Positions 1-8,701 of a stretch of DNA of 64,000 nt are shown piece after piece; positions within the stretch are counted from its first letter, which is position 1, and each line of letters opens with the position of its first letter. The notes under the pieces are model-generated. The model searched no databases. It had not been told where the DNA came from and worked only from the letters and a program-made list of their open reading frames with translations. This stretch comes from CAYFTL01 sp964346145. Lineage in GTDB: Bacteria > Bacillota > Clostridia > Christensenellales > Aristaeellaceae. The stretch covers positions 21,307 through 85,306 of the forward strand of contig CAYFTL010000003.1 in the NCBI GenBank assembly GCA_964346145.1. The letters are read 5' to 3'. A program made the position numbers and the translations under genes.

Positions 1-1172
1 CGGGAAACGCGGCGCGCGGTGTTTCCCATATCGGTGGGGGTGACGATCGCAGCAGCGTCCAAATCTTCTGCAATGGTGCAGCAGGCGTGGCTAACGGCAG
101 CCGTAATGTTCAACGGTTCGTGGCTTACCCCGTGGTCGGGCACGATGTTGGGCTGGGTATTGTGCACGCTTTCCACATATTCGGCCAATTTGCACATGGT
201 GCGGAAGGCTTCCAGCGGATAGGCGCCCGATGCGGTTTCGCCGGACAACATGATGGCGTCGGTTCCATCCAAGACCGAGTTGGCAACGTCGTTGATTTCG
301 GCCCGGGTGGGGCGCGGATTGCGGATCATAGAATCTAGCATTTGCGTGGCGGTAATGACCGTCTTTCCAGCTTCGTTGCACTTGTGGATTAATTCTTTTT
401 GCACAATGGGCAGTTTTTCGATGGGGATTTCGACACCCAAGTCGCCGCGGGCCACCATAATACCATCTGCGACCTTGATGATGTCGTCCATATTGATAAC
501 GCCCAAGTCGTTTTCGATTTTTGCGAAGATTTTGATGTGCTCGCCGCCGTTGTTTGCCAGCACCTGGCGAATTTCCATGATATCCTCGCCTCGTTGCACA
601 AAGGATGCAGCGATGGTGTCGACGCCGGCGTCGATGCCGAAACAAATATCTTCGATGTCTCTTTCGGTCAGCGCGGGCAACCCGAGCTTGGTTCCCGGGA
701 AGTTAATCCCTTTTTTGCCCGTAAGCACGCCACCGTTGAGCACTTTGGTGTGTATTTCCGTTCCCTCAATGTGCTCGACCACCAATTCAATCAGCCCATC
801 GTCAATCAATATATTTTTGCCCGGCAGCAACTCGTTGGGCAAATGCTTATAGGTTACACTAACGATGGTGTTATCGCCCGGAATGTCGCGGGTAGTTAGC
901 GTAAAGCTATCGCCGGGGTTTAAGTGAATAGAACCTTCTTTATACACCCCGGTTCGAACCTCAGGGCCTTTGGTGTCCATCATAATGGATACGGGGACGT
1001 TCATCTCCTTGCGCAAGCGTATGATATTGCGTATACGCGCCTCGTGTTCTTTATGATCACCGTGGGACATGTTTAATCGCGCCACATTCATGCCACAACG
1101 AATCAGTTCGGACAAAATTTCCTCACTTTCGCTGGCAGGACCTATGGTGCATATGATTTTGGTTTTGCGCAT
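1..1172 (-). CDS. pyk: Pyruvate kinase (3' end outside window)
   Basis: Catalyses phosphoenolpyruvate + ADP to pyruvate + ATP in the cytoplasm, the last step of glycolysis. The reading frame is open from an ATG at 1172 to the window edge, about 390 codons, so the C-terminal part is missing. The N-terminus reads MRKTKIICTIGPAS, followed by NVARLNMSHGDH and MMDTKGPEVRTG, the classical substrate- and cation-binding motifs. Near the edge the frame reads AEDLDAAAIVTPTDMGNTAR, typical of the start of the C-terminal allosteric domain. A GGAGG sequence lies just upstream of the ATG. The gene stands alone here; its downstream neighbours are not visible. Identification rests on several independent motifs and is firm. 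Confidence 0.97.
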   Translation of the reverse strand, partial: MRKTKIICTIGPASESEEILSELIRCGMNVARLNMSHGDHKEHEARIRNIIRLRKEMNVPVSIMMDTKGPEVRTGVYKEGSIHLNPGDSFTLTTRDIPGDNTIVSVTYKHLPNELLPGKNILIDDGLIELVVEHIEGTEIHTKVLNGGVLTGKKGINFPGTKLGLPALTERDIEDICFGIDAGVDTIAASFVQRGEDIMEIRQVLANNGGEHIKIFAKIENDLGVINMDDIIKVADGIMVARGDLGVEIPIEKLPIVQKELIHKCNEAGKTVITATQMLDSMIRNPRPTRAEINDVANSVLDGTDAIMLSGETASGAYPLEAFRTMCKLAEYVESVHNTQPNIVPDHGVSHEPLNITAAVSHACCTIAEDLDAAAIVTPTDMGNTARRVS

Positions 1173-1281
1173 AAGATTCCTCCATCCGCATTGGGATTGT
1201 TTTAAATGATTTAAATGCAAAACTATATAAAATATAGTATAACATAATTTATGAAAACTAAGTACGTTTTTTTGTAAACAA

Positions 1282-1311
1282 TCGATAGAATTTGAATTTT
1301 CGATAGAATCT
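1282..1311. repeat. Direct repeat upstream of the membrane protein/DUF4097 pair
   Basis: TCGATAGAATTT (1282-1293) is repeated as TCGATAGAATCT (1300-1311), an 18-bp period. It lies about 90 bases before the likely GTG start at 1401. It could be a regulator binding site or part of a promoter: TTGAAT near 1292 with TAGACT near 1316 is a possible weak promoter. No function can be proven from the sequence. Confidence 0.4.
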
Positions 1312-1400
1312 ACTCTAGACTTTAGTTTTGAGTCCGAATATGTTAAGATACTCACAGAATGTTGTTTCGGCGTTTGATGATGCCGGTGAGGGGGAAGCAC

Positions 1401-1964
1401 GTGAATTTGCGTGTACGGCACGGTTTGTGGCTGTTAAAATACAAAATCCGTGGAGCATCCTATGTGCAGCGCGAACAGGCGATTCGATCATATTTGGATA
1501 AAATTTCTGAAATGCGAGCGGCAGAAAGAGAGATTAAACCGGTTCAATTGGCAAAAGCCGTTGCGAAGGACGTACCGATGGACGAAAAAGAGCCCGAAAA
1601 ATGGGATTTTACCAAGCTGGTGCTTTTTTTCTTTGGATTGGCAGTGCTGCCTTTGGTGATTGTTTTTGGCTTGATAGCGATTTGTCTGGTGATTTTGTTT
1701 GTATTACTTACATTGTTGTTGACGATAGTGCTGGTCATATTTTTGCTGATATCGGTGGCAATTACGGTGCTAGGTATCTTTGCTTTCGCGGTTAGTTTTT
1801 TTGTGTGGTACGATTGGACCAGTGCCTTATTTATGCTGGGGGGCGGTTTGTCACTTTTGTGCGGCGGCATTCTTTTGTGTATGCTTACGCTTTCTGTGGG
1901 ATATAAATTATCCTTTTGGTTGCGCAACCGATTTGTGCGCAGCAAGAAGGAGGGCACGACATGA
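1401..1964 (+). CDS. Multi-pass membrane protein, DUF1700/HAAS-like (uncertain)
   Basis: About 187 residues. The first 80 residues are soluble and charged, the rest forms three or four very hydrophobic helices (roughly residues 75-165), and the tail is basic. I prefer the GTG at 1401 because GAGGGGG precedes it by a suitable distance; an in-frame ATG at 1359 lacks a clear ribosome binding site. The downstream gene overlaps by 4 bases (ATGA), so the two are co-translated. The same arrangement is known for DUF1700-type membrane proteins followed by DUF4097 adhesin-like proteins, which are usually controlled by a PadR regulator; no PadR gene is seen here. Function is unknown. A role in envelope stress sensing or signalling is only an inference from context. 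Confidence 0.6.
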   Translation: MNLRVRHGLWLLKYKIRGASYVQREQAIRSYLDKISEMRAAEREIKPVQLAKAVAKDVPMDEKEPEKWDFTKLVLFFFGLAVLPLVIVFGLIAICLVILFVLLTLLLTIVLVIFLLISVAITVLGIFAFAVSFFVWYDWTSALFMLGGGLSLLCGGILLCMLTLSVGYKLSFWLRNRFVRSKKEGTT

Positions 1965-3010
1965 AAAAAGCCAGACGAACCACAAAATTTTTAAGCGTCA
2001 TTTGCGTCGTTGGGCTGCTGATGGCCCTGATAGGTTGGATGTCCGGAGCCAAAACGGGTGGCTATATTACCAGCAACGGTGTGGTGTTAGAGAACAATCA
2101 AATTACAAGCCTGGTCAAACATGGTTTGGAAGAGTTTTCATCCATCAACTTGCTTACCGAAGAAGCTACGGTTAGGCTAATTCCAGCCGATTTTTATGGA
2201 ATAGATATGCATTATTACGGAGAGCGATACAGCCCCCGTTTTAGAATTAAGGACGGAGTCCTTGAAGTAGAAGATTCGCCCGATGTGGCCGATGAGCCGG
2301 AAGGGGTGCTGATGAGCTTCTTTGCCCCCTGGGACGGTTATGAGAATTCAATTGATATCTATTTTGATCAATCCAATTCCATAGAAAACGTGACAATCGA
2401 GACCGGGTGGGGCAATATTCAAATTGACGACTTGCTAGCCGAAAATGTGCATCTAATCGGCCACGCGGGCCATATTTTTCTCAAGCGAATCTCTACACAA
2501 GAGTTAAGGGTGGAACAAGGGGTTGGGCGATTTGCTTTAGCTCAATCAATGGTTGGCAAGGCGAACATACAAAAGATGGCCGGCGGCAGCTGGTTGGAGC
2601 AAGTGGAGGGGGAAGAACTAAACTTTCGGCTGGATGTGGGCGGCGTCACAGCCACACAGAGCAGCGTAAATATGCTAAAAATAAGCAATCGCGTTGGTTC
2701 TGTTTTTTTCAATGATTTGGTCAGCCAGGATGCAAATATTGCTGCCGGCAGCGGAGGAGTGGAACTATCGGGAGTGCTGAATGGACAGACCCATATATCT
2801 TCTGCGTTGGGCAATATCGCACTGAGTGTGCAGGGGCAGATCCAAGACTATGGCTTGGATTGCAATGCAGGTTGGGGTAAAGTGGATATTTCAGGTATTC
2901 GCTCAAAAGGGGTCAAACAGCAGGGTGCTACCGAGAAAAAGATTGAGGTTGATAGCGGCGTGGGCAGCGTATATTTAAGCTTTGACCCAGCTAAACAATC
3001 TACTAAATAA
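1961..3010 (+). CDS. DUF4097-like (putative adhesin) beta-strand protein with N-terminal anchor
   Basis: 349 residues. The start at 1961 is chosen because AAGGAGGG lies 6 bases upstream; longer in-frame starts fall inside the preceding gene. Residues about 8-28 form a single membrane helix after a basic N-terminus, so the protein is probably membrane-anchored and faces outside. The rest is rich in short beta-strand repeats with the recurring pattern G-x-G-x-V/I (for example VGSVFFNDL, LGNIALSV, VGSVYLSF), as in the right-handed beta-helix of DUF4097 proteins. It overlaps the upstream membrane-protein gene by 4 bases, which supports a common function. The gene ends just before a strong bidirectional terminator. 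Ligand and role are unknown. Confidence 0.65.
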   Translation: MKKARRTTKFLSVICVVGLLMALIGWMSGAKTGGYITSNGVVLENNQITSLVKHGLEEFSSINLLTEEATVRLIPADFYGIDMHYYGERYSPRFRIKDGVLEVEDSPDVADEPEGVLMSFFAPWDGYENSIDIYFDQSNSIENVTIETGWGNIQIDDLLAENVHLIGHAGHIFLKRISTQELRVEQGVGRFALAQSMVGKANIQKMAGGSWLEQVEGEELNFRLDVGGVTATQSSVNMLKISNRVGSVFFNDLVSQDANIAAGSGGVELSGVLNGQTHISSALGNIALSVQGQIQDYGLDCNAGWGKVDISGIRSKGVKQQGATEKKIEVDSGVGSVYLSFDPAKQSTK

Positions 3011-3078
3011 GCAAATAAATAAAGCGTTCATCTTAATATTAATAAGTTAATAAGCTGTGAACGCTTGTTATTTATTTG
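3011..3078. terminator. Bidirectional terminator between convergent genes
   Basis: GCAAATAAATAAAGCGTTCA (3011-3030) pairs with its near-perfect reverse complement at 3057-3078. A/T-rich flanks supply a U-tract on both strands. It serves the DUF4097-like gene on + and the polysaccharide deacetylase gene on -. Confidence 0.8.
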
Positions 3079-4061
3079 CTGGGTCTATTGTTAGCGTAGG
3101 CTTTTCCTGGCTTCATTTCCTTGCCGCGCAGGGCATAGAGTTCCTCAACGGTAACCAATTGATAGCCTTCTTTAATCAATTTGGGAACGATGGTCTCTAC
3201 GGCATCCGCAGTAGTCTCATAAATATCATGCATCAAAATGATGTCGCCATCTTGAACCTTTCCCAACACTTTTTTGGTAACTTTGCTTGCGTTTTTACTT
3301 TTCCAATCTAAAGTGTCTATGGACCATAAAACCAGTGGAACCGAAACATTTTTGCGGACTGTTTTATTATAAGCGCCGTAAGGGGGGCGAAGAAGACGAG
3401 CCGGTACTCCAATCGTTTTTTTAATCAACGCACTCGTTTTGTTTTCTTGAGTTTTTATTTTTTCAACAGAAATTTCAGTCAAGTTTTTGTGAGAATAGGT
3501 GTGGGATGCAATTTGACAACCCATCTTATGGGCGCGCTTTAATGTAGACTCGTTTCCTTTCACCCGATTGCCTAGTATGAAAAATGTTGCACGGGCGTTG
3601 TTTTCTTCGAGAACGTTTAGTATACGCTCTGTCACTTTGGGATGGGGGCCATCATCAAAGGTGAGGGCGATCATTTTTTGGTTGGGATCAATCTTGGGAG
3701 ATGGGATATCTGTAGGACTCTTTTGATCTTCCGCAACGACATTGGGTGCCGATTCTGTCGCCTCCTTGGTTTCGGGGGTGGGAGTGGGTGATTTTGTCGC
3801 ACGAACCGGTTCCTCTGTGGGCGGAGTTTCACTTTCGGCCGATGACTGTTCCGGGGTTGCGCTTAAGGAAAGCACTTGCGCTACAGGCTCCTCCGGCATT
3901 ATTCCGGCGGTGGATACGCTAGACGAAGGAGAAAAGGCACCTAAGCCCAATTGAAATATGCCAAACGGCAATAAAGCTACTATGGCGATTGCAAAGGCCA
4001 CGGTAAGCATTTTCATGCGCCGTTGTCTTTTCCTGCGGGCATAGCGATTCATCCTTTTCAT
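3072..4061 (-). CDS. Polysaccharide deacetylase (NodB domain), membrane-anchored
   Basis: 329 residues. A basic N-terminus and one membrane helix (about 17-40) are followed by a Pro/Thr/Ser/Glu-rich linker (about 44-125), as expected for an enzyme tethered outside the membrane and spanning the wall. The catalytic NodB domain contains TFDDGP (about 134-139, catalytic base Asp and metal Asp), SHTYSH (about 186-191, metal His residues), LRPPYGAYN and the late motif DIILMHD. All five NodB motifs are present, so it should be an active metal-dependent N-deacetylase. The substrate is probably peptidoglycan GlcNAc or MurNAc (PgdA/PdaA-like), although chitin-type polymers cannot be excluded. It is monocistronic, with its terminator shared with the convergent gene. 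Confidence 0.9.
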   Translation of the reverse strand: MKRMNRYARRKRQRRMKMLTVAFAIAIVALLPFGIFQLGLGAFSPSSSVSTAGIMPEEPVAQVLSLSATPEQSSAESETPPTEEPVRATKSPTPTPETKEATESAPNVVAEDQKSPTDIPSPKIDPNQKMIALTFDDGPHPKVTERILNVLEENNARATFFILGNRVKGNESTLKRAHKMGCQIASHTYSHKNLTEISVEKIKTQENKTSALIKKTIGVPARLLRPPYGAYNKTVRKNVSVPLVLWSIDTLDWKSKNASKVTKKVLGKVQDGDIILMHDIYETTADAVETIVPKLIKEGYQLVTVEELYALRGKEMKPGKAYANNRPSK

Positions 4062-4360
4062 AAAAACATATCCCTTTCTAGGTCTTGTGATGGTATAAAA
4101 ACTATGGAATTGACATAAAAAAATGGCTACGGCTGTTTCTTACACACAACCTATTGCCTAACTCTACAATGAATCAACTAAACTATAAATATGACGCAAA
4201 TTTGACATTTTTGGTTGCGAAAAAAGTTGATTTGGTTGTAAACAATAAATTAAGTGCAACCCTATATTTATTATAGGTCGATCAAAGAAAATTTGGCGCT
4301 TAAATGTAAAATGATGCAAAAAATTAACAAAACTCAAATATCATCGATTGGCTACATATG
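4062..4360. other. Intergenic region, A/T-rich
   Basis: About 300 bases between the deacetylase start and the terminator of the GGGtGRT gene. It should hold the deacetylase promoter, but I cannot point to a convincing -35/-10 pair. A short imperfect hairpin CCTATA/TATAGG lies near 4261-4277. No gene or known RNA was recognised. Confidence 0.5.
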
Positions 4361-4410
4361 TAATACACAAAAAGGGCAGGCTCTATAGAACCTGCCCTTT
4401 TTGTGTATTA
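4361..4410. terminator. Perfect 20-bp inverted repeat, terminator
   Basis: TAATACACAAAAAGGGCAGG (4361-4380) and its exact reverse complement (4391-4410) flank a 10-base loop. On the minus strand this follows the GGGtGRT gene stop at once and is its rho-independent terminator. Confidence 0.85.
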
Positions 4411-4420
4411 CAGTGATTGT

Positions 4421-5431
4421 TTATTTTGCAGCGGCCTGTTGAATGGCAACAGCGATGGCAACCGTAGCGCCAACCATCGGGTTGTTGCCCATGCCGATCA
4501 ACCCCATCATTTCCACGTGGGCGGGGACGGAAGAAGATCCGGCAAATTGAGCGTCCGAGTGCATGCGGCCCATGGTGTCGGTCATGCCGTAGGAGGCGGG
4601 ACCGGCAGCCATGTTGTCCGGGTGGAGTGTACGGCCGGTGCCACCGCCCGAAGCAACGGAGAAATACTTTTTGCCGTTGTCTACCGACCATTTTTTGTAT
4701 GTGCCGGCAACCGGGTGTTGGAACCGGGTGGGGTTGGTGGAGTTGCCAGTGATCGAAACGTCTACGCTTTCATGGCGCATAACGGCAACGCCTTCGCTGA
4801 CGTCATCGCAACCATAGCAACGCACCTTGGCGTTATCGCCATCGGAATAAGCTTTTTCGCGAACGATTTTAAGTTCTCCGGTGGCGTAATCGTATTTGGT
4901 CTCCACGTAGGTAAACCCATTGATGCGGCTGATGATCAGCGCGGCATCCTTGCCCAAGCCGTTTAAAATTACGTGCAAGGGCTCTTGGCGAACCTGGTTG
5001 GCTGTGCGGGCAATTCCGATGGCACCTTCAGCAGCGGCAAAGGATTCGTGGCCGGCCAGGAAGCAGAAGCAGGTGGTTTCTTCCCGTAGCAGCATGGCGG
5101 CCAAATTTCCGTGGCCCAGGCCCACCTGGCGCTGATCGGCAACCGAACCGGGCACACAGAAGGTTTGTAAGCCCTCGCCGATGGCTTCGGCGGCGTCTGC
5201 AGCGTTGGTCAGGCCCTTTTTCAGAGCGATCGCGCAGCCGAGGGTATAGGCCCATACTGCATTTTCAAACGCTATGGGTTGAACCGAACGCACAATGGAA
5301 TCCACATCTACGCCTTTTTCCAGGCAGTAGTCGCGGACAGCTTCGAAATCTTTAAAACCGTACTGCTCGAGTACGGGCTGGATTTTACCGATACGCCTTT
5401 CGTATCCTTCAAAACGAATCATATTATTCAC
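4421..5431 (-). CDS. GGGtGRT protein
   Basis: 336 residues. It carries the eponymous motif GGGTGRT (in FSVASGGGTGRTLHPDN) near residue 265, followed by conserved Gly/Met-rich sequence (MTDTMGRMHSD, EMMGLIGMGNNPM). It lies 15 bases downstream of a NifU-like scaffold gene on the same strand, and this pairing is recurrent in anaerobic Firmicutes. The family is named only by its motif, and no reaction is established to my knowledge. Context suggests a role in Fe-S cluster handling or in maturing one specific metalloenzyme. Several Cys residues occur (YCLEKGVDV, ETTCFCF, KVRCYGCDD), so metal or cluster binding is possible. The perfect terminator at 4361-4410 ends this two-gene unit. Confidence 0.85.
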   Translation of the reverse strand: MNNMIRFEGYERRIGKIQPVLEQYGFKDFEAVRDYCLEKGVDVDSIVRSVQPIAFENAVWAYTLGCAIALKKGLTNAADAAEAIGEGLQTFCVPGSVADQRQVGLGHGNLAAMLLREETTCFCFLAGHESFAAAEGAIGIARTANQVRQEPLHVILNGLGKDAALIISRINGFTYVETKYDYATGELKIVREKAYSDGDNAKVRCYGCDDVSEGVAVMRHESVDVSITGNSTNPTRFQHPVAGTYKKWSVDNGKKYFSVASGGGTGRTLHPDNMAAGPASYGMTDTMGRMHSDAQFAGSSSVPAHVEMMGLIGMGNNPMVGATVAIAVAIQQAAAK

Positions 5432-5446
5432 CTCTGTTTATGTGGA

Positions 5447-6139
5447 TTATTCTTGACGGGGATCAATGTATTTGGCGGCGCCATCAAAGCGGCCGTAGGT
5501 GCCGACGTTGGAATCGTATGCTTCCTTGGGATCTACACCTTTTTTTATGGCTTCCATCATTTTGCCCAAGTGTACAAACTGGTAGCCGCAGATTTCATCG
5601 TCTTCGTCAAGGGCAATTTTCAGCACATAACCTTCGGCGATTTCCAGGTAACGGGGGCCTTTGGCTTTGGTACCATACATGGTGCCCACCTGGGAGCGCA
5701 GGCCTTTACCCAGGTCCTCAAGTCCGGCACCAATGACCAAGCCGCCTTCGGAGAATGCCGATTGCGTACGGCCATATACAATTTGCAAGAACAGTTCGCG
5801 CATAGCGGTGTTGATGGCATCGCACACCAAGTCGGTGTTCAGGGCTTCCAGAATGGTTTTGCCGGGCATTATTTCAGAAGCCATAGCGGCCGAGTGGGTC
5901 ATACCTGAGCAGCCCAAGGTTTCGATGAGCGCTTCTTCAATGATTCCGTTTTTGACGTTCAGGGTCAGCTTGCAAGCACCTTGCTGAGGTGCGCACCAGC
6001 CGACTCCGTGGGTCAGGCCGGAAATATCGCTAATCTCTTTGGCTTGTACCCATTTCCCTTCTTCCGGTATGGGAGCGGGGCCATGGTTACAGCCTTTTGC
6101 CACGCACACCATTTGTTCGATTTCGTGTGAATACTGCAT
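5447..6139 (-). CDS. NifU-like iron-sulfur cluster assembly scaffold (partner of GGGtGRT)
   Basis: 230 residues. The region LIETLGCSGMTHSAAMASE resembles the conserved Cys environment of IscU/NifU scaffolds. Other Cys residues (VAKGCNHGP, GWCAPQQGACKL, DLVCDAI) could help hold a cluster, but they differ from canonical IscU. It starts at an ATG behind AAAGGGAGG and is followed after 15 bases by the GGGtGRT gene, so the two form an operon. The cytoplasmic role is probably assembly or delivery of a special Fe-S cluster; no Isc/Suf desulfurase gene lies nearby. A possible extended -10 promoter (TGATATAAT on the minus strand, near 6230) lies upstream. Confidence 0.82.
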   Translation of the reverse strand: MQYSHEIEQMVCVAKGCNHGPAPIPEEGKWVQAKEISDISGLTHGVGWCAPQQGACKLTLNVKNGIIEEALIETLGCSGMTHSAAMASEIMPGKTILEALNTDLVCDAINTAMRELFLQIVYGRTQSAFSEGGLVIGAGLEDLGKGLRSQVGTMYGTKAKGPRYLEIAEGYVLKIALDEDDEICGYQFVHLGKMMEAIKKGVDPKEAYDSNVGTYGRFDGAAKYIDPRQE

Positions 6140-6457
6140 CGTTTGTCCTCCCTTTATACATGATATTTTAGCCCTTTTGCTATTTTACCCCATAAAAAGG
6201 GGCGCAAGGCGCCAATACCTTTGACTATTATATCATAGCTTGCGAAATTGCGCACAGTATGTGCATTTTTTAACGAAAAAATGCACATATCGAGTTATAA
6301 AATGGAACCAGTCATTTAACAGGTGTTGCGAAAATGCAAAATATGCAAGAAGTGAAGGCGCACACTTTCATTTTTGGAGTTCATCCACTATACTATATAG
6401 ATAAAATAACCAATGAAGCAGTTGGCTTACTAAATAAATTACGGAGGTTGATTCCAT
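6140..6457. promoter_or_regulatory. Divergent promoter region with perfect 13-bp inverted repeat
   Basis: About 318 bases separate the NifU-like gene (-) from the hydratase gene (+). A perfect inverted repeat, ATGTGCATTTTTT / AAAAAATGCACAT, lies at 6259-6271 and 6276-6288 with a 4-base loop. TATAAT with an extended TG reads toward the NifU-like gene near 6230. A plausible promoter for the hydratase is TTTCAT-N17-TATACT around 6368-6396. The inverted repeat sits between the two promoters, so it could be a shared operator, or a hairpin in a transcript. No known riboswitch was recognised. Confidence 0.45.
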
Positions 6458-8701
6458 ATGGTAAAAATACAAAGTCAGCCCGCAGTATGGCGTGGGGGCG
6501 CTTTGCTTACAGGTGATATGCCGGCAGATGCAACTAGGAACAATACGATGGCGTATAGGATTTTGAATGCGCACAATACAAGTGAATCAAATCAAAACTT
6601 CAAAATTAAGTTTGATTCCATGGCTTCCCATGACATCACCTATGTAGGCATCATTCAAACGGCGCGAGCCAGCGGTATGAAAGAATTCCCTTTGCCATAC
6701 GTTCTGACCAACTGCCACAACAGCCTGTGCGCAGTGGGCGGTACCATCAACGAGGACGACCACGCTTTCGGGCTTTCGGCAGCCCAAAAATACGGGGGCA
6801 TTTTTGTGCCGGCGCACCAAGCGGTGATCCATCAGTATATGCGCGAGTGTATGGCCAAGTGCGGCGGCATGATCTTGGGCTCGGATAGCCACACGCGCTA
6901 CGGTGCACTGGGCTGCATGGGTGTGGGAGAAGGTGGCCCTGAGTTGGTGAAGCAGTTGCTTAAGAAGACGTATGACATCGCTATGCCTGAAGTGGTTGCG
7001 GTATATTTGTCGGGTGCGCCTCGAAAAGGGGTGGGTCCTCAGGATGTGGCGCTGGTCATCATCCGAGAAGTATTTCAATCCGGCTTTGTAAAAAACAAAA
7101 TCATGGAGTTTGTGGGACCGGGGATAGAGGATTTGAGCGTAGAATATCGACACGGCATTGATGTAATGACCACCGAAACCACCTGTTTAAGTTCGATTTG
7201 GTCGACCGACGACAAGGTACAAGCGTACCTAAAGCTTCACGGGCGTCCTCAAGATTATGCACAGCTTGGCCCGGAGGATGGTGCACTTTATGACGGCGTT
7301 ATTTGGGTGGATTTGTCTGCGGTTGAGCCTATGATCGCTTTGCCCTTCCATCCGAGCAACGCTTACTCCATCCGCGAATTTATAGACAATGCGGACGAGC
7401 TGCTGGCCCAAGTAGAACAGAGGGCCACGGAAATCGTGGGCGACGGTGTTGAGCTTAATTTGCGCGACAAGATGCGCGACGGTAAAGTGTATCTGGACCA
7501 AGGAGTGATCGCCGGCTGTTCGGGAGGTATGTTTGAAAACCTGACAGCGGCGGCCGACATATTGGGGGACACGCCGGTAGGCGACGGCCGGTTTGCGCTA
7601 AGCGCTTATCCATCAAGTCAGCCGCAGAACTTGGCGCTGATCGAAGATGGCGCTGCTGCGGCGCTGATGAAAGTAGGTATCACGTGGCGCTCAGCCTTCT
7701 GTGGCCCCTGTTTTGGTGCGGGCGACGTACCCTCCAACGGCAGTTTATCGGTTCGCCATACTACCCGGAATTTCCCAAACCGGGAAGGTTCGAAACCTTC
7801 TGAAGGTCAGATTTCCTATGTGGCGCTGATGGATGCGCGTTCGATCGCGGCAACGGCAAAAAATGTGGGCGTATTGACCCCGGCCACCGAAATCGATTGG
7901 CAGGAAAGAGAGCATCGTTATGTTTTTGATCAGTCTGTGTACGATGCGCGGGTGTACAACGGCTGGGGAAGATCTAAGCCGGAGGTAGAGCTACAGTTTG
8001 GCCCGAATATTGCAGAGTGGCCCACAATGATTGCGTTGCCCGAAAACTTGCTACTTACCGTAGCTTCAGCGATATACGATGATGTGACCACGACCGACGA
8101 GCTGATTCCCTCGGGGGAAACCTCGTCCTACCGCTCGAATCCGTTGCGCCTTGCCGAGTTTACCCTCTCGCGCAAAGATCCCGATTATGTGAAAAGAGCC
8201 AAAGCAAGCAAAGAATTGGAAGATATGCGCTTGGCCTTCCTGTCTGGCGAAGAGCTGAGCGAAGAGCTATTGCAAGAGCTGTCCTTAACCGGAAGGCCTG
8301 CTGATCAAGCGGCAAAGGATACAGGCCTAGGTTCTGCGATTTTTGCATTCAAACCGGGGGATGGTTCGGCGCGGGAACAGGCAGCGAGTTCACAGCGCGT
8401 GCTCGGCGGTGTAGCTAATCTGGTGGAAGAATACGCAACCAAGCGTTACCGCTCCAACGTTATCAATTGGGGCATGTTGCCCTTTGTGATGGAAGCTGCA
8501 CGGACGAATCCGCTGCGTACGGGCGACCGATTGTTGATTTCGGGGGTCCGCAGTGCATTGGTCGAAGGCAAGGACCATATTCAAGCGGTTTTGATTCGAG
8601 AAGGCCAACGTACAAATTTGCTGCTCGCATTGCCCAACCTTACCAAGGATGAGCGGGATATACTGCTGGCCGGTTGTCTGATCAATTATTATGCGCAATA
8701 G
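6458..8701 (+). CDS. Aconitase-superfamily hydratase
   Basis: 747 residues. It resembles aconitase A-type [4Fe-4S] hydro-lyases: GSDSHTRYGALGCMGVGEGG near residue 140 is the substrate-binding region. Three cluster cysteines are visible at C354 (AGCSGG), C415 and C418 (FCGPC). Their 61- and 3-residue spacing nearly equals that of mitochondrial aconitase. The C-terminal swivel domain holds GDRLLISGVRSALVEG. The start at 6458 is supported by GGAGG. It is monocistronic. Typical TCA partners (citrate synthase, isocitrate dehydrogenase) are absent here, and databases usually call close relatives simply hydratase. Its true substrate could be a citrate analogue or another hydroxy-acid; I cannot decide from the sequence. 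Confidence 0.85.
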   Translation: MVKIQSQPAVWRGGALLTGDMPADATRNNTMAYRILNAHNTSESNQNFKIKFDSMASHDITYVGIIQTARASGMKEFPLPYVLTNCHNSLCAVGGTINEDDHAFGLSAAQKYGGIFVPAHQAVIHQYMRECMAKCGGMILGSDSHTRYGALGCMGVGEGGPELVKQLLKKTYDIAMPEVVAVYLSGAPRKGVGPQDVALVIIREVFQSGFVKNKIMEFVGPGIEDLSVEYRHGIDVMTTETTCLSSIWSTDDKVQAYLKLHGRPQDYAQLGPEDGALYDGVIWVDLSAVEPMIALPFHPSNAYSIREFIDNADELLAQVEQRATEIVGDGVELNLRDKMRDGKVYLDQGVIAGCSGGMFENLTAAADILGDTPVGDGRFALSAYPSSQPQNLALIEDGAAAALMKVGITWRSAFCGPCFGAGDVPSNGSLSVRHTTRNFPNREGSKPSEGQISYVALMDARSIAATAKNVGVLTPATEIDWQEREHRYVFDQSVYDARVYNGWGRSKPEVELQFGPNIAEWPTMIALPENLLLTVASAIYDDVTTTDELIPSGETSSYRSNPLRLAEFTLSRKDPDYVKRAKASKELEDMRLAFLSGEELSEELLQELSLTGRPADQAAKDTGLGSAIFAFKPGDGSAREQAASSQRVLGGVANLVEEYATKRYRSNVINWGMLPFVMEAARTNPLRTGDRLLISGVRSALVEGKDHIQAVLIREGQRTNLLLALPNLTKDERDILLAGCLINYYAQ

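Noticed and set aside
91..899. Several open frames on both strands over the first 900 bases
   Set aside because: They are shadows of the pyruvate kinase frame, which shows clear family motifs.
4361..4410. CRISPR-like repeat or mobile-element end
   Set aside because: Single perfect inverted repeat right after a stop codon; it is a terminator. No spaced repeats were seen anywhere.
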